From contig NZ_FUWW01000007.1 of the NCBI RefSeq assembly GCF_900167205.1, positions 27,497 through 91,496 of the forward strand: a stretch of DNA of 64,000 nucleotides, in the 5' to 3' direction. Each line of letters opens with the position of its first letter. Position 1 is the first letter of the stretch. The stretch comes from Eubacterium coprostanoligenes (GTDB taxonomy: Bacteria > Bacillota > Clostridia > Oscillospirales > Acutalibacteraceae). The notes below the pieces were generated by a model. That model ran no database searches, was not told the origin of the DNA, and worked only from the letters and a program-made list of their open reading frames with translations. Made by a program: the position numbers and the translations under genes. Shown piece after piece: positions 1 through 8,175 of the stretch.

Positions 1-1
1 T

Positions 2-1270
2 GGCAGACTTGTAGCTGCTGTTGATGCCAGGTACGACCAAACGCAGGACGGTGGCGGACTTGATACCGTGGTTGCTTACAGTGACGACAATGGCAAAACT
101 TGGAACAGCTACACAGCGAATTTCCTCGGCGACAACGGAAACAAATATTCCACCGAATCAACTGCATTTATCGACCCTGAATTGTTGACAGACGGCAAAA
201 ATGTTTGGATGATGACAACATTTTATTCGGGCGGAGTTGCTTTGTCGGACTACACAGGACTTAAGGCTGCCGTTGACAAGCCTGCATTTGATGATGACGG
301 AATGTTGCTGCTTTCAAAAAATCACGGTTTGAGCTATAAGTACAAGGTTGATGTTGAGAATTTTGAAAACGGTTATTCAAGCATTTTGAGTATTGACGGC
401 GAGGACACAGGCTACAAGATTGACGAATACTATTTCTTATATGACGAAAACAGCGAAAAAATCGGCAACATTTTTTACATCAAATCAAAGTCGGTATTTT
501 CAGTTGTGCAAACAACATTTTTGTATATGACAAAGTCGGTTGACGGCGGTGCAAGTTTCGGTGCTCCGAGATTGATAAATGTTAAAAATGCGGACGAACC
601 GTTCTATGGTGCTGCACCGGGCAGAGGACTTGTTGCGTCAGACGGCACTATGATTTTGTCGGCATATTTTGCAAATATCAAAAAAGGACTTCAGTTTTCG
701 TCGTTCATTTATTCAAATGACGGTGGCGAAACTTGGCAGAGAAGCGACAATTTGCCGTTCAATGAGCAGTGTGAATATTCGGGCGAAAACCAAATTGTTG
801 AGCTTCCAAACGGCAATTTGCGTTGCTTTTTCAGAAACAACAGCAATAGAATTACTTATGTTGACGCTGTCAAAAAAGACGGAAAATACACCTGGGGCGA
901 GATTGTCATTACCGATATTGAGTCAACAAGCAGTTGTATGCTCAGTGCTGTCAGCGTTGCAAAAGACGGCAAAAACTACATTCTCGTGTCCTGCCCAACG
1001 GGTACAGAAACCGATGATAAGGGCGAAACAAAGCACGCAAGAACAGACGGAAAAATCTTTGCATTTGCCTTGGACGAGGCAGGCAATATGACTCTTGCAA
1101 ATACAACTTCAGTCAAAAAAGATGCGTTTTTGTATTCCTGTATGACTGTGACAAAGGATGGAAACATCGCAATGCTATACGAAAGCGAGGTCGGCGAAAT
1201 CACATTCGCAACCTACCAACTTTCGGATTTGTCTTTAATTGATGTTCAGTTTAAAAGTTCATATAATTAA
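2..1270 (+). CDS. Exo-sialidase (GH33-like), 3' part only
   Basis: This is the C-terminal part of a secreted-type sialidase, which cleaves terminal sialic acid from host or dietary glycans; the gene begins before the window. The frame is open from base 2, and the GTG at 68 is internal, not a start. Three Asp-boxes of the six-bladed propeller can be seen: SDDNGKTW near the left edge, a degenerate SVDGGASFG and SNDGGETWQ. The opening GRLVAAVDARYD matches the block that follows the first active-site Arg in GH33 enzymes, and the CEYSGENQ segment looks like a catalytic Glu region. The protein ends at KSSYN. Its last coding stretch (1191-1230) is repeated exactly 2 kb downstream, so this 3' end may be rearranged. 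No binding module or anchor is visible after the propeller. The family call is firm; substrate linkage is unknown. Confidence 0.85.
   Translation, partial: GRLVAAVDARYDQTQDGGGLDTVVAYSDDNGKTWNSYTANFLGDNGNKYSTESTAFIDPELLTDGKNVWMMTTFYSGGVALSDYTGLKAAVDKPAFDDDGMLLLSKNHGLSYKYKVDVENFENGYSSILSIDGEDTGYKIDEYYFLYDENSEKIGNIFYIKSKSVFSVVQTTFLYMTKSVDGGASFGAPRLINVKNADEPFYGAAPGRGLVASDGTMILSAYFANIKKGLQFSSFIYSNDGGETWQRSDNLPFNEQCEYSGENQIVELPNGNLRCFFRNNSNRITYVDAVKKDGKYTWGEIVITDIESTSSCMLSAVSVAKDGKNYILVSCPTGTETDDKGETKHARTDGKIFAFALDEAGNMTLANTTSVKKDAFLYSCMTVTKDGNIAMLYESEVGEITFATYQLSDLSLIDVQFKSSYN
1191..1230 (+). repeat. 40-bp direct repeat, copy 1 (inside sialidase gene)
   Basis: These 40 bases are identical to 3194-3233. 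Here they encode GEITFATYQLSDL near the sialidase C-terminus. Read in the same frame, the second copy continues with Leu-Gly and a stop, so it looks like an alternative or original gene end. Confidence 0.95.
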
Positions 1271-1368
1271 CTTAGATAATAAAACAGGGGTGGTGCCAAT
1301 GTACTTCTAAATTAAATTTTATCATATAAATGAAATAAAAATTATATATTTAGAAAGAAGGTTCAATT

Positions 1369-2249
1369 ATGAAAAAAATATTTTCACTCTCATTAGCAAT
1401 AATAATCTGTGCAATTAGTATCGTTAATTATTTTCCAGTATATGCAAATGAAGGAAATAATTCTATAAATAATAAAGTAATAATTACAAGAGAAGAAAAA
1501 ATGCTTTTCAGTAATTATTTTTTGAAAATAATCAAGAGTTTGAAGAAATATTATCTGCAATGACAAACCAAGAAACTTCAGCACATTCACTTAATGAATA
1601 TATGAAATTATCAAATAATGAATTTAATGAAGAAGAGATAAATTGTATAATAAAAAATATATTTATTGCAGATGAATATGTAAAAGAAGAATCAAATAAT
1701 CATGATTACTCAATTCAACCATTGTGGAATAAAGATACTGTTCATAACAGTAAAACTGCAGAATTGGCTAAACAATATTTTTCAACAACAGTTGCAAATA
1801 AAATAGGAACTTATAATAGAGAAGTAGATATAGAATATTCAGCAACAAAGGGATTCGTATTTAATACACCTTGTAAATATATTCATTTCAATGAATATGC
1901 ATCTGGTAGTGACGATAGCAGAGATTATGTAGCGTCAATGTGGTTTGTTTCAAGTGAATTAGCTTGGAAAAAAGGACAAAAAGAAAATGCATATATGTAT
2001 TTAGGATATGCATTGCATCCATTACAAGATAAAGAAGCACACGGACAAATTGACAGAGGAGAAAAATATCCTGCACACACTTATATAGTAGGAAGTAATA
2101 GACATCATGCTGATGACGAAACGGATTGGGAATGGACAAACAGTAATAGAAATGAATTAAAAAAAGTTCCAGGAAGTAGAGCAAGATATAATGCGACTGT
2201 ATCAGTAACAAAAACATGGCTTGCAAAATATAGCAAAATATTTACTTGA
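1369..2249 (+). pseudogene. Zinc-dependent phospholipase C-like secreted protein, frameshifted
   Basis: The first frame (1369-1563) begins after a good ribosome site (agaaagaagg) with a signal peptide, MKKIFSLSLAIIICAISIVN, cleaved near VYA. It runs into a stop at 1561-1563. The rest (to 2249) is in another frame. The natural join is at the T6 run 1518-1523, after which the reading becomes FENNQEFEEILSAMTNQE and flows into the second part. The second part has the bacterial zinc phospholipase C pattern: YLGYALHPLQDKEAHG (H-x3-D then H), a later H-H-x3-E-like HHADDE and an earlier YIHFNEYASG. One missing T would restore a single protein of about 290 residues. Base composition is more AT-rich than the neighbours, which suggests transfer. 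It could be a true pseudogene, a phase-variable gene or a homopolymer sequencing error. Family is moderately sure; toxin activity is not shown. Confidence 0.65.
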
Positions 2250-2255
2250 TTTCAG

Positions 2256-3152
2256 ATGATTTATATGAAAACTTTATTTAAAAATTTTCTGCCTTTTGTT
2301 TCTTATTGGGCATTTGCGGGCATATTTTTGCTTTTGCCTGCATTAGTTTTTTCATTTGTCAGCAATACAACAACCGAAACTGACAAATCCATTTTGAGTT
2401 TTTCTTGTATTATTTCCTGTTTGGTTTTCATTGTTTGCAATATTTTAATCGGTTTAAAATGCAAATTGAAAGAATTTTTAACAGGATTTATTTTGCTTGA
2501 AATTCAACTTGGTGTTTTTGCTGTTTTGATTTTTACGAGCGACTTCTATCAAACTTTTGCTCCATTTAATATCATTTTCGGCAATGCAAAATATTTATTT
2601 TTAAATGAAATTTTTGCGCTCGTTTTTTCCTTATTATTACCTTTGAGCGTGTTTATCGGCTATTGCTTGCAAAAGAAAAATATATTTGTCGGCAAGAGTA
2701 AAACAAATTCAAACGCAAAAACACTCTCTAAAACCATACTCAAAAACACTTTTTCTATACTAACATATTGGATTCTGGTATTTTTCTTCGTGTTTTCAAT
2801 TCCTGTATTTTCGGTATTTGTGCCCGAAAATATCAACACTCATCTTAACATAATTTTGTTGTGTGTTTTCATTATTTTGTTTGTACTTTTCACTTTTGTA
2901 ATTGGTTTCAAGCAAAAATTGAGTGAATTTATCGGTGGTTTTGTTTTGCTCGAACTTCAACTGCTCGTTTTTGGAATTTTAATTTTTGCAAAAGGGTATA
3001 ACAATCTTATATATTTCAATATTCCTTATTGCTGTTTTGAAATGATGCATATTAACGGAGTTTTAAGTCTTATTTTATCCTTACTTTTACCTACTGTCAG
3101 CACATTTTCAGGCTACTTTGTGCAGAAAAAAGCAAATGATGATAGTAAGTAA
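2256..3152 (+). CDS. Hydrophobic membrane protein made of two repeated halves
   Basis: I do not recognise a family. The protein is very hydrophobic with about eight predicted membrane segments. It consists of two similar halves of roughly 135 residues. Half one has LKCKLKEFLTGFILLEIQL and ends FIGYCLQKK; half two has FKQKLSEFIGGFVLLELQL and ends FSGYFVQKK. Such an internal duplication is typical of small transporters or membrane scaffolds. The start is uncertain: ATG at 2256 or ATG at 2265 (MKTLFKNFLP) are both possible, and no strong ribosome site is seen, so translation may depend on the upstream phospholipase-like gene, which ends 6 bp before. It lies inside the AT-rich insert bounded by the 40-bp direct repeats. 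Function is unknown. Confidence 0.6.
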   Translation: MIYMKTLFKNFLPFVSYWAFAGIFLLLPALVFSFVSNTTTETDKSILSFSCIISCLVFIVCNILIGLKCKLKEFLTGFILLEIQLGVFAVLIFTSDFYQTFAPFNIIFGNAKYLFLNEIFALVFSLLLPLSVFIGYCLQKKNIFVGKSKTNSNAKTLSKTILKNTFSILTYWILVFFFVFSIPVFSVFVPENINTHLNIILLCVFIILFVLFTFVIGFKQKLSEFIGGFVLLELQLLVFGILIFAKGYNNLIYFNIPYCCFEMMHINGVLSLILSLLLPTVSTFSGYFVQKKANDDSK

Positions 3153-3193
3153 AAATTATAAAAGTTGTTTATATGTAGTTTTTAAGCGATAAG

Positions 3194-3233
3194 TCGGCGA
3201 AATCACATTCGCAACCTACCAACTTTCGGATTT
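3194..3233 (+). repeat. 40-bp direct repeat, copy 2 (relic of sialidase gene end)
   Basis: This is an exact copy of 1191-1230. In the sialidase frame it reads QLSDLLG and then TAA at 3241-3243, directly before a strong terminator. This could be the original end of the sialidase gene or of a lost paralogue. Confidence 0.9.
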
Positions 3234-3245
3234 ATTAGGCTAAAC

Positions 3246-3292
3246 AAAACCGCCGATTTGTGAACATTCACAAATCGGCGGTTTTTTATTTT
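3246..3292 (+). terminator. Strong intrinsic terminator after sialidase/insert region
   Basis: A perfect 19-bp inverted repeat (arms 3246-3264 and 3267-3285, core ACCGCCGATTTGTGAA) is followed by a T-rich tract. The A-tract at its left edge lets it also act on the opposite strand. Confidence 0.85.
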
Positions 3293-3296
3293 TTTT

Positions 3297-3328
3297 AAAA
3301 AAATAAAGACCGGAAAGTTCCGATCTTT
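3297..3328 (-). terminator. Terminator of the tRNA-Pro transcript
   Basis: On the minus strand, arms 3328-3318 and 3315-3305 (AAAGATCGGAA / TTCCGGTCTTT, one G-U pair) form an 11-bp stem. It is followed by ATTTTTTT just downstream of the tRNA 3' end. Confidence 0.7.
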
Positions 3329-3330
3329 GA

Positions 3331-3408
3331 TGGTCGAGGTGACAGGACTTGAACCTGCGGCATCCTGCTCCCAAAGCAGGCACTCTAGCCAAACTGAGTT
3401 ACACCTCG
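3331..3408 (-). tRNA. tRNA-Pro (anticodon TGG), CCA encoded
   Basis: Read on the minus strand, the acceptor arms CGAGGTG and CACCTCG pair, followed by A and an encoded CCA. The anticodon stem CCTGC/GCAGG carries loop TTTGGGA with anticodon TGG, and the T-arm contains GGTTCAAGTCC. The D-arm is normal. It is transcribed leftward from a consensus promoter at 3686-3714, after a partial copy of its own 5' half, and ends at the hairpin at 3297-3328. TGG can read all CCN codons with wobble, so this is probably a key proline tRNA. Confidence 0.95.
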
Positions 3409-3561
3409 ATATGATTATTAAGTTTTTGAGGTCTTGCTCTGTTGTGATTTGGTCGCCCTCTTGCAAAATCGTCGCACTGTACACTGCCGTGTCCATTGCT
3501 CTGTTTTGCTGCGCTTCCTCAAGCTCCCTTTATCTGCCACCGGTAGCGGTCGTTTTCGTCA
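3409..3561. other. 153-bp foreign-looking segment between tRNA half and full tRNA
   Basis: This stretch separates the truncated and the complete tRNA-Pro and is richer in GC than the flanks. The minus strand can encode ELEEAQQNRAMDTAVYSATI and a little more, but it is closed by stops and has no recognisable full gene. I see it as a remnant left after loss of an integrated element, which is an inference. Confidence 0.4.
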
Positions 3562-3600
3562 CCCAAAGCAGGCACTCTAGCAAAACTGAGTTACACCTCG
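3562..3600 (-). pseudogene. Truncated tRNA-Pro (5' half only)
   Basis: These 39 bases match 3370-3408 of the complete tRNA-Pro with one mismatch. They cover the 5' acceptor strand, D-arm and anticodon stem, and the match stops right after the anticodon-loop sequence TTTGGG. Acceptor 3' strand, T-arm and CCA are missing, so it cannot be a functional tRNA. It lies between the promoter at 3686-3714 and the intact tRNA. Confidence 0.85.
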
Positions 3601-3685
3601 AAGTATATTAATGAGCGGTGCTCATTGCTTGTTATATGTAAAACTCCCGAAGGAGTGTTACTGCTTGATTTCCTAATGCTTTGAA

Positions 3686-3714
3686 ATTATACTATAAAAA
3701 TAAGCATATGTCAA
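3686..3714 (-). promoter_or_regulatory. Sigma-A promoter for tRNA-Pro
   Basis: On the minus strand: TTGACA, a 17-bp spacer, TATAAT, all consensus. It fires leftward into the tRNA half and then the complete tRNA-Pro about 270 bp away. Confidence 0.85.
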
Positions 3715-3819
3715 GGATTATTTTTGATTTTTTTAATTTTTTATGAAATATATTTTATTTGATGTTCGTTTGTGGTAAAATGTTTAAGAAATATTATTGC
3801 TTTTCGTGAGGTGATTTTC

Positions 3820-4953
3820 TTGAATTGGGATTTTAATTTGCCTGTAAAACTTGCATTTGGCGTTGGAAGGCATAAGGAATTGTCCGCATTTATTGATGAA
3901 ATCGGCGGTCAGGTCGGAGTGCTTGTTTGCTCTCGTTCATTTGCAAAAAACGGACTTGCCGATGAATTTGTTTCGCTTGCAAACGGCAGAATTAAGGCGG
4001 TTTTCTCCGATATAAGACCTAACCCTACCACAGATAATGTTAATGCTTGCGTTGCGGTTATGCGAGAGGTTAACGCAGATTTTGCCGTGGCTCTCGGTGG
4101 TGGTTCGCCTATGGATTGCTGTAAGGCGGCTTGTGCCATTGCAAAGGGTGATGACTTAATCGAACCGTATCACAGCGGTGGAAAGCCTGTCAGTTCGGCA
4201 GAAGCAATACCAATGATTGCCGTTGCCACAACTTCGGGAACTGCAAGCGAGGTCACAAATATTTCTGTGCTTACCGACACGGCGAAAAATTTGAAACAAC
4301 CGATGAACGACCCGGCAATGTATCCGAAAATTGCGGTTATCGACCCTGTGTTGACACTCACTGTGCCGCCGCAGGTTACGGCTTCGACAGGTCTTGATGT
4401 GTTGTCCCACGCAATCGAAAGCTATTGGGCAACTCTCAATCAACCGATTTGTTCTGCGTGTTCAATTTATTCCGCTCGACTTGTTTTTGAATATTTGGAG
4501 CGTGCGTACAATCATCCTGACGACCTTGAGGCAAGAGAAAAAATGGCGGAGGCTTCTATTGTTGCGGGTGTTGCGTTCAGCCATCCGAGAACAACAGGTT
4601 CTCACGCTTGCTCTTTTCCGCTGACTAATATCTATGGTGTGCCTCACGGCGAGGCTTGTGCGTTCACTCTTGATTATTTTGTCAAGTTCAATGCCGAGCA
4701 CGCCGATGCTGACGGCAGAATTTCTGCATTCGCAAGGGATTGTGGATTTGAGTCACCGCAGGCTATGGCAGATGAAATTTCTGCTATGAAGAAGCGAATG
4801 GGTATGCGTTCAACACTTGAAGAAATCGGATGCACAACCGATGAGCAAATTGACGAGCTGACAAAAAAGAGTATGTCAATGCTTATGAAACGAAATCCTA
4901 TTGAACTTACCGAAGAAGATATATATAATATGTATATAGCATTGAGGTATTAA
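3820..4953 (+). CDS. Iron-containing (group III) alcohol dehydrogenase
   Basis: This is an NAD(P)-dependent alcohol dehydrogenase of the Fe-ADH family, interconverting an alcohol and an aldehyde in the cytoplasm. The nucleotide-binding GGGSPMD loop is present, then ATTSGTASEVTN, then the metal ligands in LSHAIESY, TGSHACSFPL and GVPHGEAC. Length (377 residues from TTG) fits the family. I choose TTG at 3820 because GAGGTGAT lies 5-8 bases upstream and the protein then begins MNWDFNLPVKLAFGVGRH, the usual N-terminus. An upstream GTG at 3772 has no ribosome site. Physiological substrate cannot be told from sequence; butanol/ethanol-type and phosphonoacetaldehyde-type enzymes look alike at this level. 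A flavodiiron protein gene follows 23 bp later, so the two may share a transcript. Confidence 0.85.
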   Translation: MNWDFNLPVKLAFGVGRHKELSAFIDEIGGQVGVLVCSRSFAKNGLADEFVSLANGRIKAVFSDIRPNPTTDNVNACVAVMREVNADFAVALGGGSPMDCCKAACAIAKGDDLIEPYHSGGKPVSSAEAIPMIAVATTSGTASEVTNISVLTDTAKNLKQPMNDPAMYPKIAVIDPVLTLTVPPQVTASTGLDVLSHAIESYWATLNQPICSACSIYSARLVFEYLERAYNHPDDLEAREKMAEASIVAGVAFSHPRTTGSHACSFPLTNIYGVPHGEACAFTLDYFVKFNAEHADADGRISAFARDCGFESPQAMADEISAMKKRMGMRSTLEEIGCTTDEQIDELTKKSMSMLMKRNPIELTEEDIYNMYIALRY

Positions 4954-4976
4954 TTATTTATTTGAAAGGAAAAATT

Positions 4977-6137
4977 ATGATTAAAATCAGTGATAGTGTA
5001 AAATATATTGGCGTAAACGATTACGATATTGACCTTTTTGAGGGTCAGTATAAACTCGAAAAGGGAATGGCGTATAATTCTTATGTCATCTTTGACAAAA
5101 AAGTTGCTGTTATGGACACGGTTGACAAAATTGCTGTTGACAGATGGCAGGAATATTTGAGCGAAGCGTTGGGCGACAGGAAGCCTGATTATCTCGTTGT
5201 TCAACATCTTGAGCCTGACCACAGCTTTGGCATTCAGGCAATTGCGGATAAATATCCTGAAATGAAGCTTGTTATGTCGGCTGTTGCGCTCAGAATGTTG
5301 CCACAGTTCTGCGATGTTGACCCGTCAAGAGTTATCGCCGTCAAAGAGGGCGACACTCTTGAACTCGGCTCACACACATTGAATTTTGTTATGGCTCCTA
5401 TGGTTCATTGGCCGGAAGTTATGGTTTCGTATGAAAGCAGTGAAAAGATTTTGTTCTCTGCCGATGCGTTTGGCAAATTCGGCACAGTTGACGCTGATGA
5501 GGCTTGGAACTGCGAAGCAAGAAGATATTATTTTAACATTGTCGGCAAATACGGTAAGCCTGTTCAAACATTGCTCGGCAAGGCAGCAAAGCTTGATATA
5601 GCAACAATTTGTCCGCTTCACGGTCCTGTTCTTAAGGATACTATTCCGGAAGTTGTTGACCTTTACAAAAAGTGGTCTACATACGAGCCTGAAAATGAGG
5701 GCGTGTTCATTGCCTGTGCTTCAATCCACGGCAACACTTGGACGGCTGCCCAAAAGTTGAAAGAAATTCTTGAAGTAAAGGGTTGCCCAAGAGTTGCAAT
5801 TGCCGACCTCACTCGTGATGACCTTGCAGAAGCGGTTGAGGACGGATTCCGCCACAGTGTGCTTGTTTGTATGGCTTCGTCGTACGATGCAGGCGTGTTT
5901 ACTCCTATGGAGAATTATCTCAACCGTCTTGAACATAAGGCTTTTCAAAACAGAACTGTTGCCCTTGTTGAAAATGCTTCGTGGGCACCAAGCGCAATTA
6001 AAGCGATGAAAGCACATTTTGAAAAAATGGCAAACATCACACTTGTTGACAAAACCGTGACTATCAAAACAAGACTTACCGATGCATATGTTGCCGAACT
6101 CGAAGAACTTGCAGACGAAATTATGCAGAAATTCTAA
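4977..6137 (+). CDS. fprA: A-type flavoprotein (flavodiiron protein), FprA family
   Basis: Flavodiiron proteins reduce O2 to water or NO to N2O and protect strict anaerobes. The first ~250 residues are a metallo-beta-lactamase-fold di-iron domain with the ligand motif HLEPDH and later CPLHGPV. The remaining ~135 residues are a flavodoxin-like FMN domain beginning VFIACASIHGNTWTAAQKL. There is no C-terminal rubredoxin or reductase module, so it is class A and needs a separate electron donor. Start ATG 4977 follows GAAAGGA; the frame could extend to TTG 4962, but that codon overlaps the ribosome site. It sits 23 bp after the iron alcohol dehydrogenase. A hairpin pair follows the stop. Confidence 0.9.
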   Translation: MIKISDSVKYIGVNDYDIDLFEGQYKLEKGMAYNSYVIFDKKVAVMDTVDKIAVDRWQEYLSEALGDRKPDYLVVQHLEPDHSFGIQAIADKYPEMKLVMSAVALRMLPQFCDVDPSRVIAVKEGDTLELGSHTLNFVMAPMVHWPEVMVSYESSEKILFSADAFGKFGTVDADEAWNCEARRYYFNIVGKYGKPVQTLLGKAAKLDIATICPLHGPVLKDTIPEVVDLYKKWSTYEPENEGVFIACASIHGNTWTAAQKLKEILEVKGCPRVAIADLTRDDLAEAVEDGFRHSVLVCMASSYDAGVFTPMENYLNRLEHKAFQNRTVALVENASWAPSAIKAMKAHFEKMANITLVDKTVTIKTRLTDAYVAELEELADEIMQKF

Positions 6138-6183
6138 ATAATTTAGGTTTTGCTTTTGTAAAAAATTCATTTGTTATAGAAAA

Positions 6184-6241
6184 AAGCCTTGGCAATATTC
6201 GCCAAGGCTTGAGCGTGTCGAAAAAATTTCGACACGCTTTT
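6184..6241. terminator. Double hairpin between convergent genes
   Basis: Hairpin one is AAGCCTTGGC/GCCAAGGCTT (6184-6210). Hairpin two is AGCGTGTCGAAA with TTTCGACACGCT (6212-6238) followed by TTT. Together they can terminate transcription from both sides. The second hairpin arm also occurs at 39036-39065, within the dispersed repeat. Confidence 0.75.
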
Positions 6242-6255
6242 GTTATGTAGTCGTA

Positions 6256-7530
6256 TTATTCACGAGAAACAAGGTCTGAATGGTAGTCCTTCATTGTAAC
6301 CTTTTCTTTTTCGTTGATTGATTTGTACTTATCTTGATAATAGTTCTCAAGTGTGCGGTCGTATGTTCCGTCCGGATGAACTTCCATAACAGCGCAACCA
6401 CGCTGAAGACCGTATTGATAAATGCCCATATATGCAAGATAGTCAACAGTGTATGAGTAGCCAAGCTGGATGCCGTCATACATAAATGAGATATTGTTTG
6501 TGTGGTCGTGACCAAAGAATACGCCCTTTGTTGAGCCGAGCTCTTTAATCTTCTCAAACATACCTTCGTTTTTGTCACTTGCGTAAACAACCTTGCCTGA
6601 TTCACCGGTCTTGCCGTAAACATATTTTACTCGGTCGGTGTCTTTGAAGCCGTTGTCACGATATTCATAATATGCAGTTTGCATTTCCTGAATAGGAATG
6701 TGGAAGAACATCATTGATTTTGGAACTTCTCCGCCGTTTTCTTCGGTGAATGCCTTAACATTCTTTTCGTACCAATCAATTTGGTTCTTATGGATGCAGT
6801 CGTACTTCCACAATGCACCGAAGTAGTCGCCGTCAGTGTATGAGTGAGAGTCAACCATAAAGAATACTTGTGTGATTTTGCCTGCGCTGTTCTTGACCTT
6901 GATTGGGTAGTTGCCGTAGCCGTCAACATCTTCAGGACCTGATTGAAAGAGGCAGTGAGGATATTTTTCTTTGTTGCTGTAAATCTTTGAGATGTCAGCT
7001 CTGTTGAAGAAACTGTAAGCCTCTGTGTCGTGATTACCATATGTAAGGCACCAATAAACGCCCATCTTTTCCATAAGATTTGCAAAGATTTTTGCAGCAT
7101 TCTTGTTGTTGAGTGTGCCTGATTGGAAAGGCACAGGATAGCCGATGTCACCCGTAACGACAACAAGGTCAGGCTTTTCGGCTCTCACCATTGCTTCAAC
7201 AGCGTTGGCAGCCATAATGTCTTTCTTTGTGCTCATAAAGCCTGCACCGATATGAACATCAGAAAGCTGAACAACTTTGAAATCTTTATCGGTTGTAAAT
7301 GTGTAATAGCCGTCTTTTTCATCAACTGCCGGTTTGAGCTGATTGTCATATTCAACTGCATTGATTGTTGAAATGAAGTTGTTTGTGGATTTAACTGAAA
7401 TAGCATTCATAGTGGCAATAACTGCTGCAATAATTGCGATGACAATTACTATCCACATAATCACTTTTCCGAAAATTGTCCATTTTTGTTTAGCCGTTTT
7501 CTTCGGCTTTTTTGTTTTTGTTTTAGCCAT
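6256..7530 (-). CDS. Membrane-anchored metallophosphoesterase
   Basis: This is a calcineurin-like phosphoesterase whose substrate is unknown. A lysine-rich N-terminus is followed by one membrane segment (WIVIVIAIIAAVIATM, about residues 26-45), so the catalytic domain is outside. The five metal-binding blocks are clear: LSDVHIG, VVTGDIG, YGNHDTE, FFHIPIQ and FFGHDHTNN. The 424-residue length fits one-domain enzymes with a modest insert. Start ATG is preceded by AAAGGGG. It is the last gene of a minus-strand run after the CDF-like gene (40-bp gap), and no terminator separates them. Candidate substrates include nucleotides, phospholipid head groups or cell-wall phosphates; the sequence does not decide. 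Confidence 0.85.
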   Translation of the reverse strand: MAKTKTKKPKKTAKQKWTIFGKVIMWIVIVIAIIAAVIATMNAISVKSTNNFISTINAVEYDNQLKPAVDEKDGYYTFTTDKDFKVVQLSDVHIGAGFMSTKKDIMAANAVEAMVRAEKPDLVVVTGDIGYPVPFQSGTLNNKNAAKIFANLMEKMGVYWCLTYGNHDTEAYSFFNRADISKIYSNKEKYPHCLFQSGPEDVDGYGNYPIKVKNSAGKITQVFFMVDSHSYTDGDYFGALWKYDCIHKNQIDWYEKNVKAFTEENGGEVPKSMMFFHIPIQEMQTAYYEYRDNGFKDTDRVKYVYGKTGESGKVVYASDKNEGMFEKIKELGSTKGVFFGHDHTNNISFMYDGIQLGYSYTVDYLAYMGIYQYGLQRGCAVMEVHPDGTYDRTLENYYQDKYKSINEKEKVTMKDYHSDLVSRE

Positions 7531-7569
7531 GATTAAACCCCTTTAAAATTTGACTTGAAAAATTTATAT

Positions 7570-8175
7570 TTAATTGTTAATTAAATATCTGCCTTGTTCG
7601 ATAATATTTTTCACAGCCGAAACGGTAACTGCTGTGCCGATGATGATGGCAAACACACCGTCTGCTGCAAAATTTATCTTTGTGATTAGGAACAGACCCA
7701 TAAGTGCAAAAGTCGTTGTTGCGCAGTCAAGAAAACTGTCGAGCACCATTGCTTTGAGAACAGGTGAGCCTGCTTTTTTGTTGAAGCAAATGTACATAAT
7801 CGCCATAAGCACTTTTGCAAAAATGGTTGCAATGATGATGTACGAATATTCAACGCTGTACGCAATTCTCAAAGGATACAGCAAACGATTAAGTCCGTTG
7901 TACACAAAGTAAGCACCGGTTGCGGCTATTATCAATGAGATAACAAAGGTGCAAAGGCTTTGCGTTTTTTGAGATTTCAACTCGCTGACCTTGCGTGCAA
8001 GGAAAAAACCGAGAACGGCTATCAAGCACGAAAAAGTGTCGCCGAGATTGTTGATTGCGTCGCAGTAAATAGAAAGACTGTTTGTGCTTATTCCCACATA
8101 GAATTTTGCAAAGAATAAAAATAAGTTGAAAACAGTGCCGAGGGACACCGCTGTTAGTCCTGCTTTGTTCATCAT
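7570..8175 (-). CDS. CDF-like cation efflux protein, membrane domain only
   Basis: The protein resembles the transmembrane domain of cation diffusion facilitators, which export divalent metals in exchange for protons. The sequence has about six hydrophobic helices with two acidic motifs at family positions: CDAINNLGD in the second helix and VLDSFLD in the fifth. It is only 201 residues and ends after the sixth helix (GRYLINN), lacking the ~90-residue cytoplasmic metal-binding domain. Forms without that domain are known, so truncation need not mean loss of function. Its ATG overlaps the metG stop by four bases (8172-8175), so translation is coupled. Metal specificity is unknown. Confidence 0.75.
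   Translation of the reverse strand: MMNKAGLTAVSLGTVFNLFLFFAKFYVGISTNSLSIYCDAINNLGDTFSCLIAVLGFFLARKVSELKSQKTQSLCTFVISLIIAATGAYFVYNGLNRLLYPLRIAYSVEYSYIIIATIFAKVLMAIMYICFNKKAGSPVLKAMVLDSFLDCATTTFALMGLFLITKINFAADGVFAIIIGTAVTVSAVKNIIEQGRYLINN

Noticed and set aside
3203..3496. Minus-strand ORF of 97 codons over the tRNA-Pro gene
   Set aside because: It overlaps a certain tRNA and its terminator. Only its first part, in the 153-bp foreign piece, may be a coding remnant.
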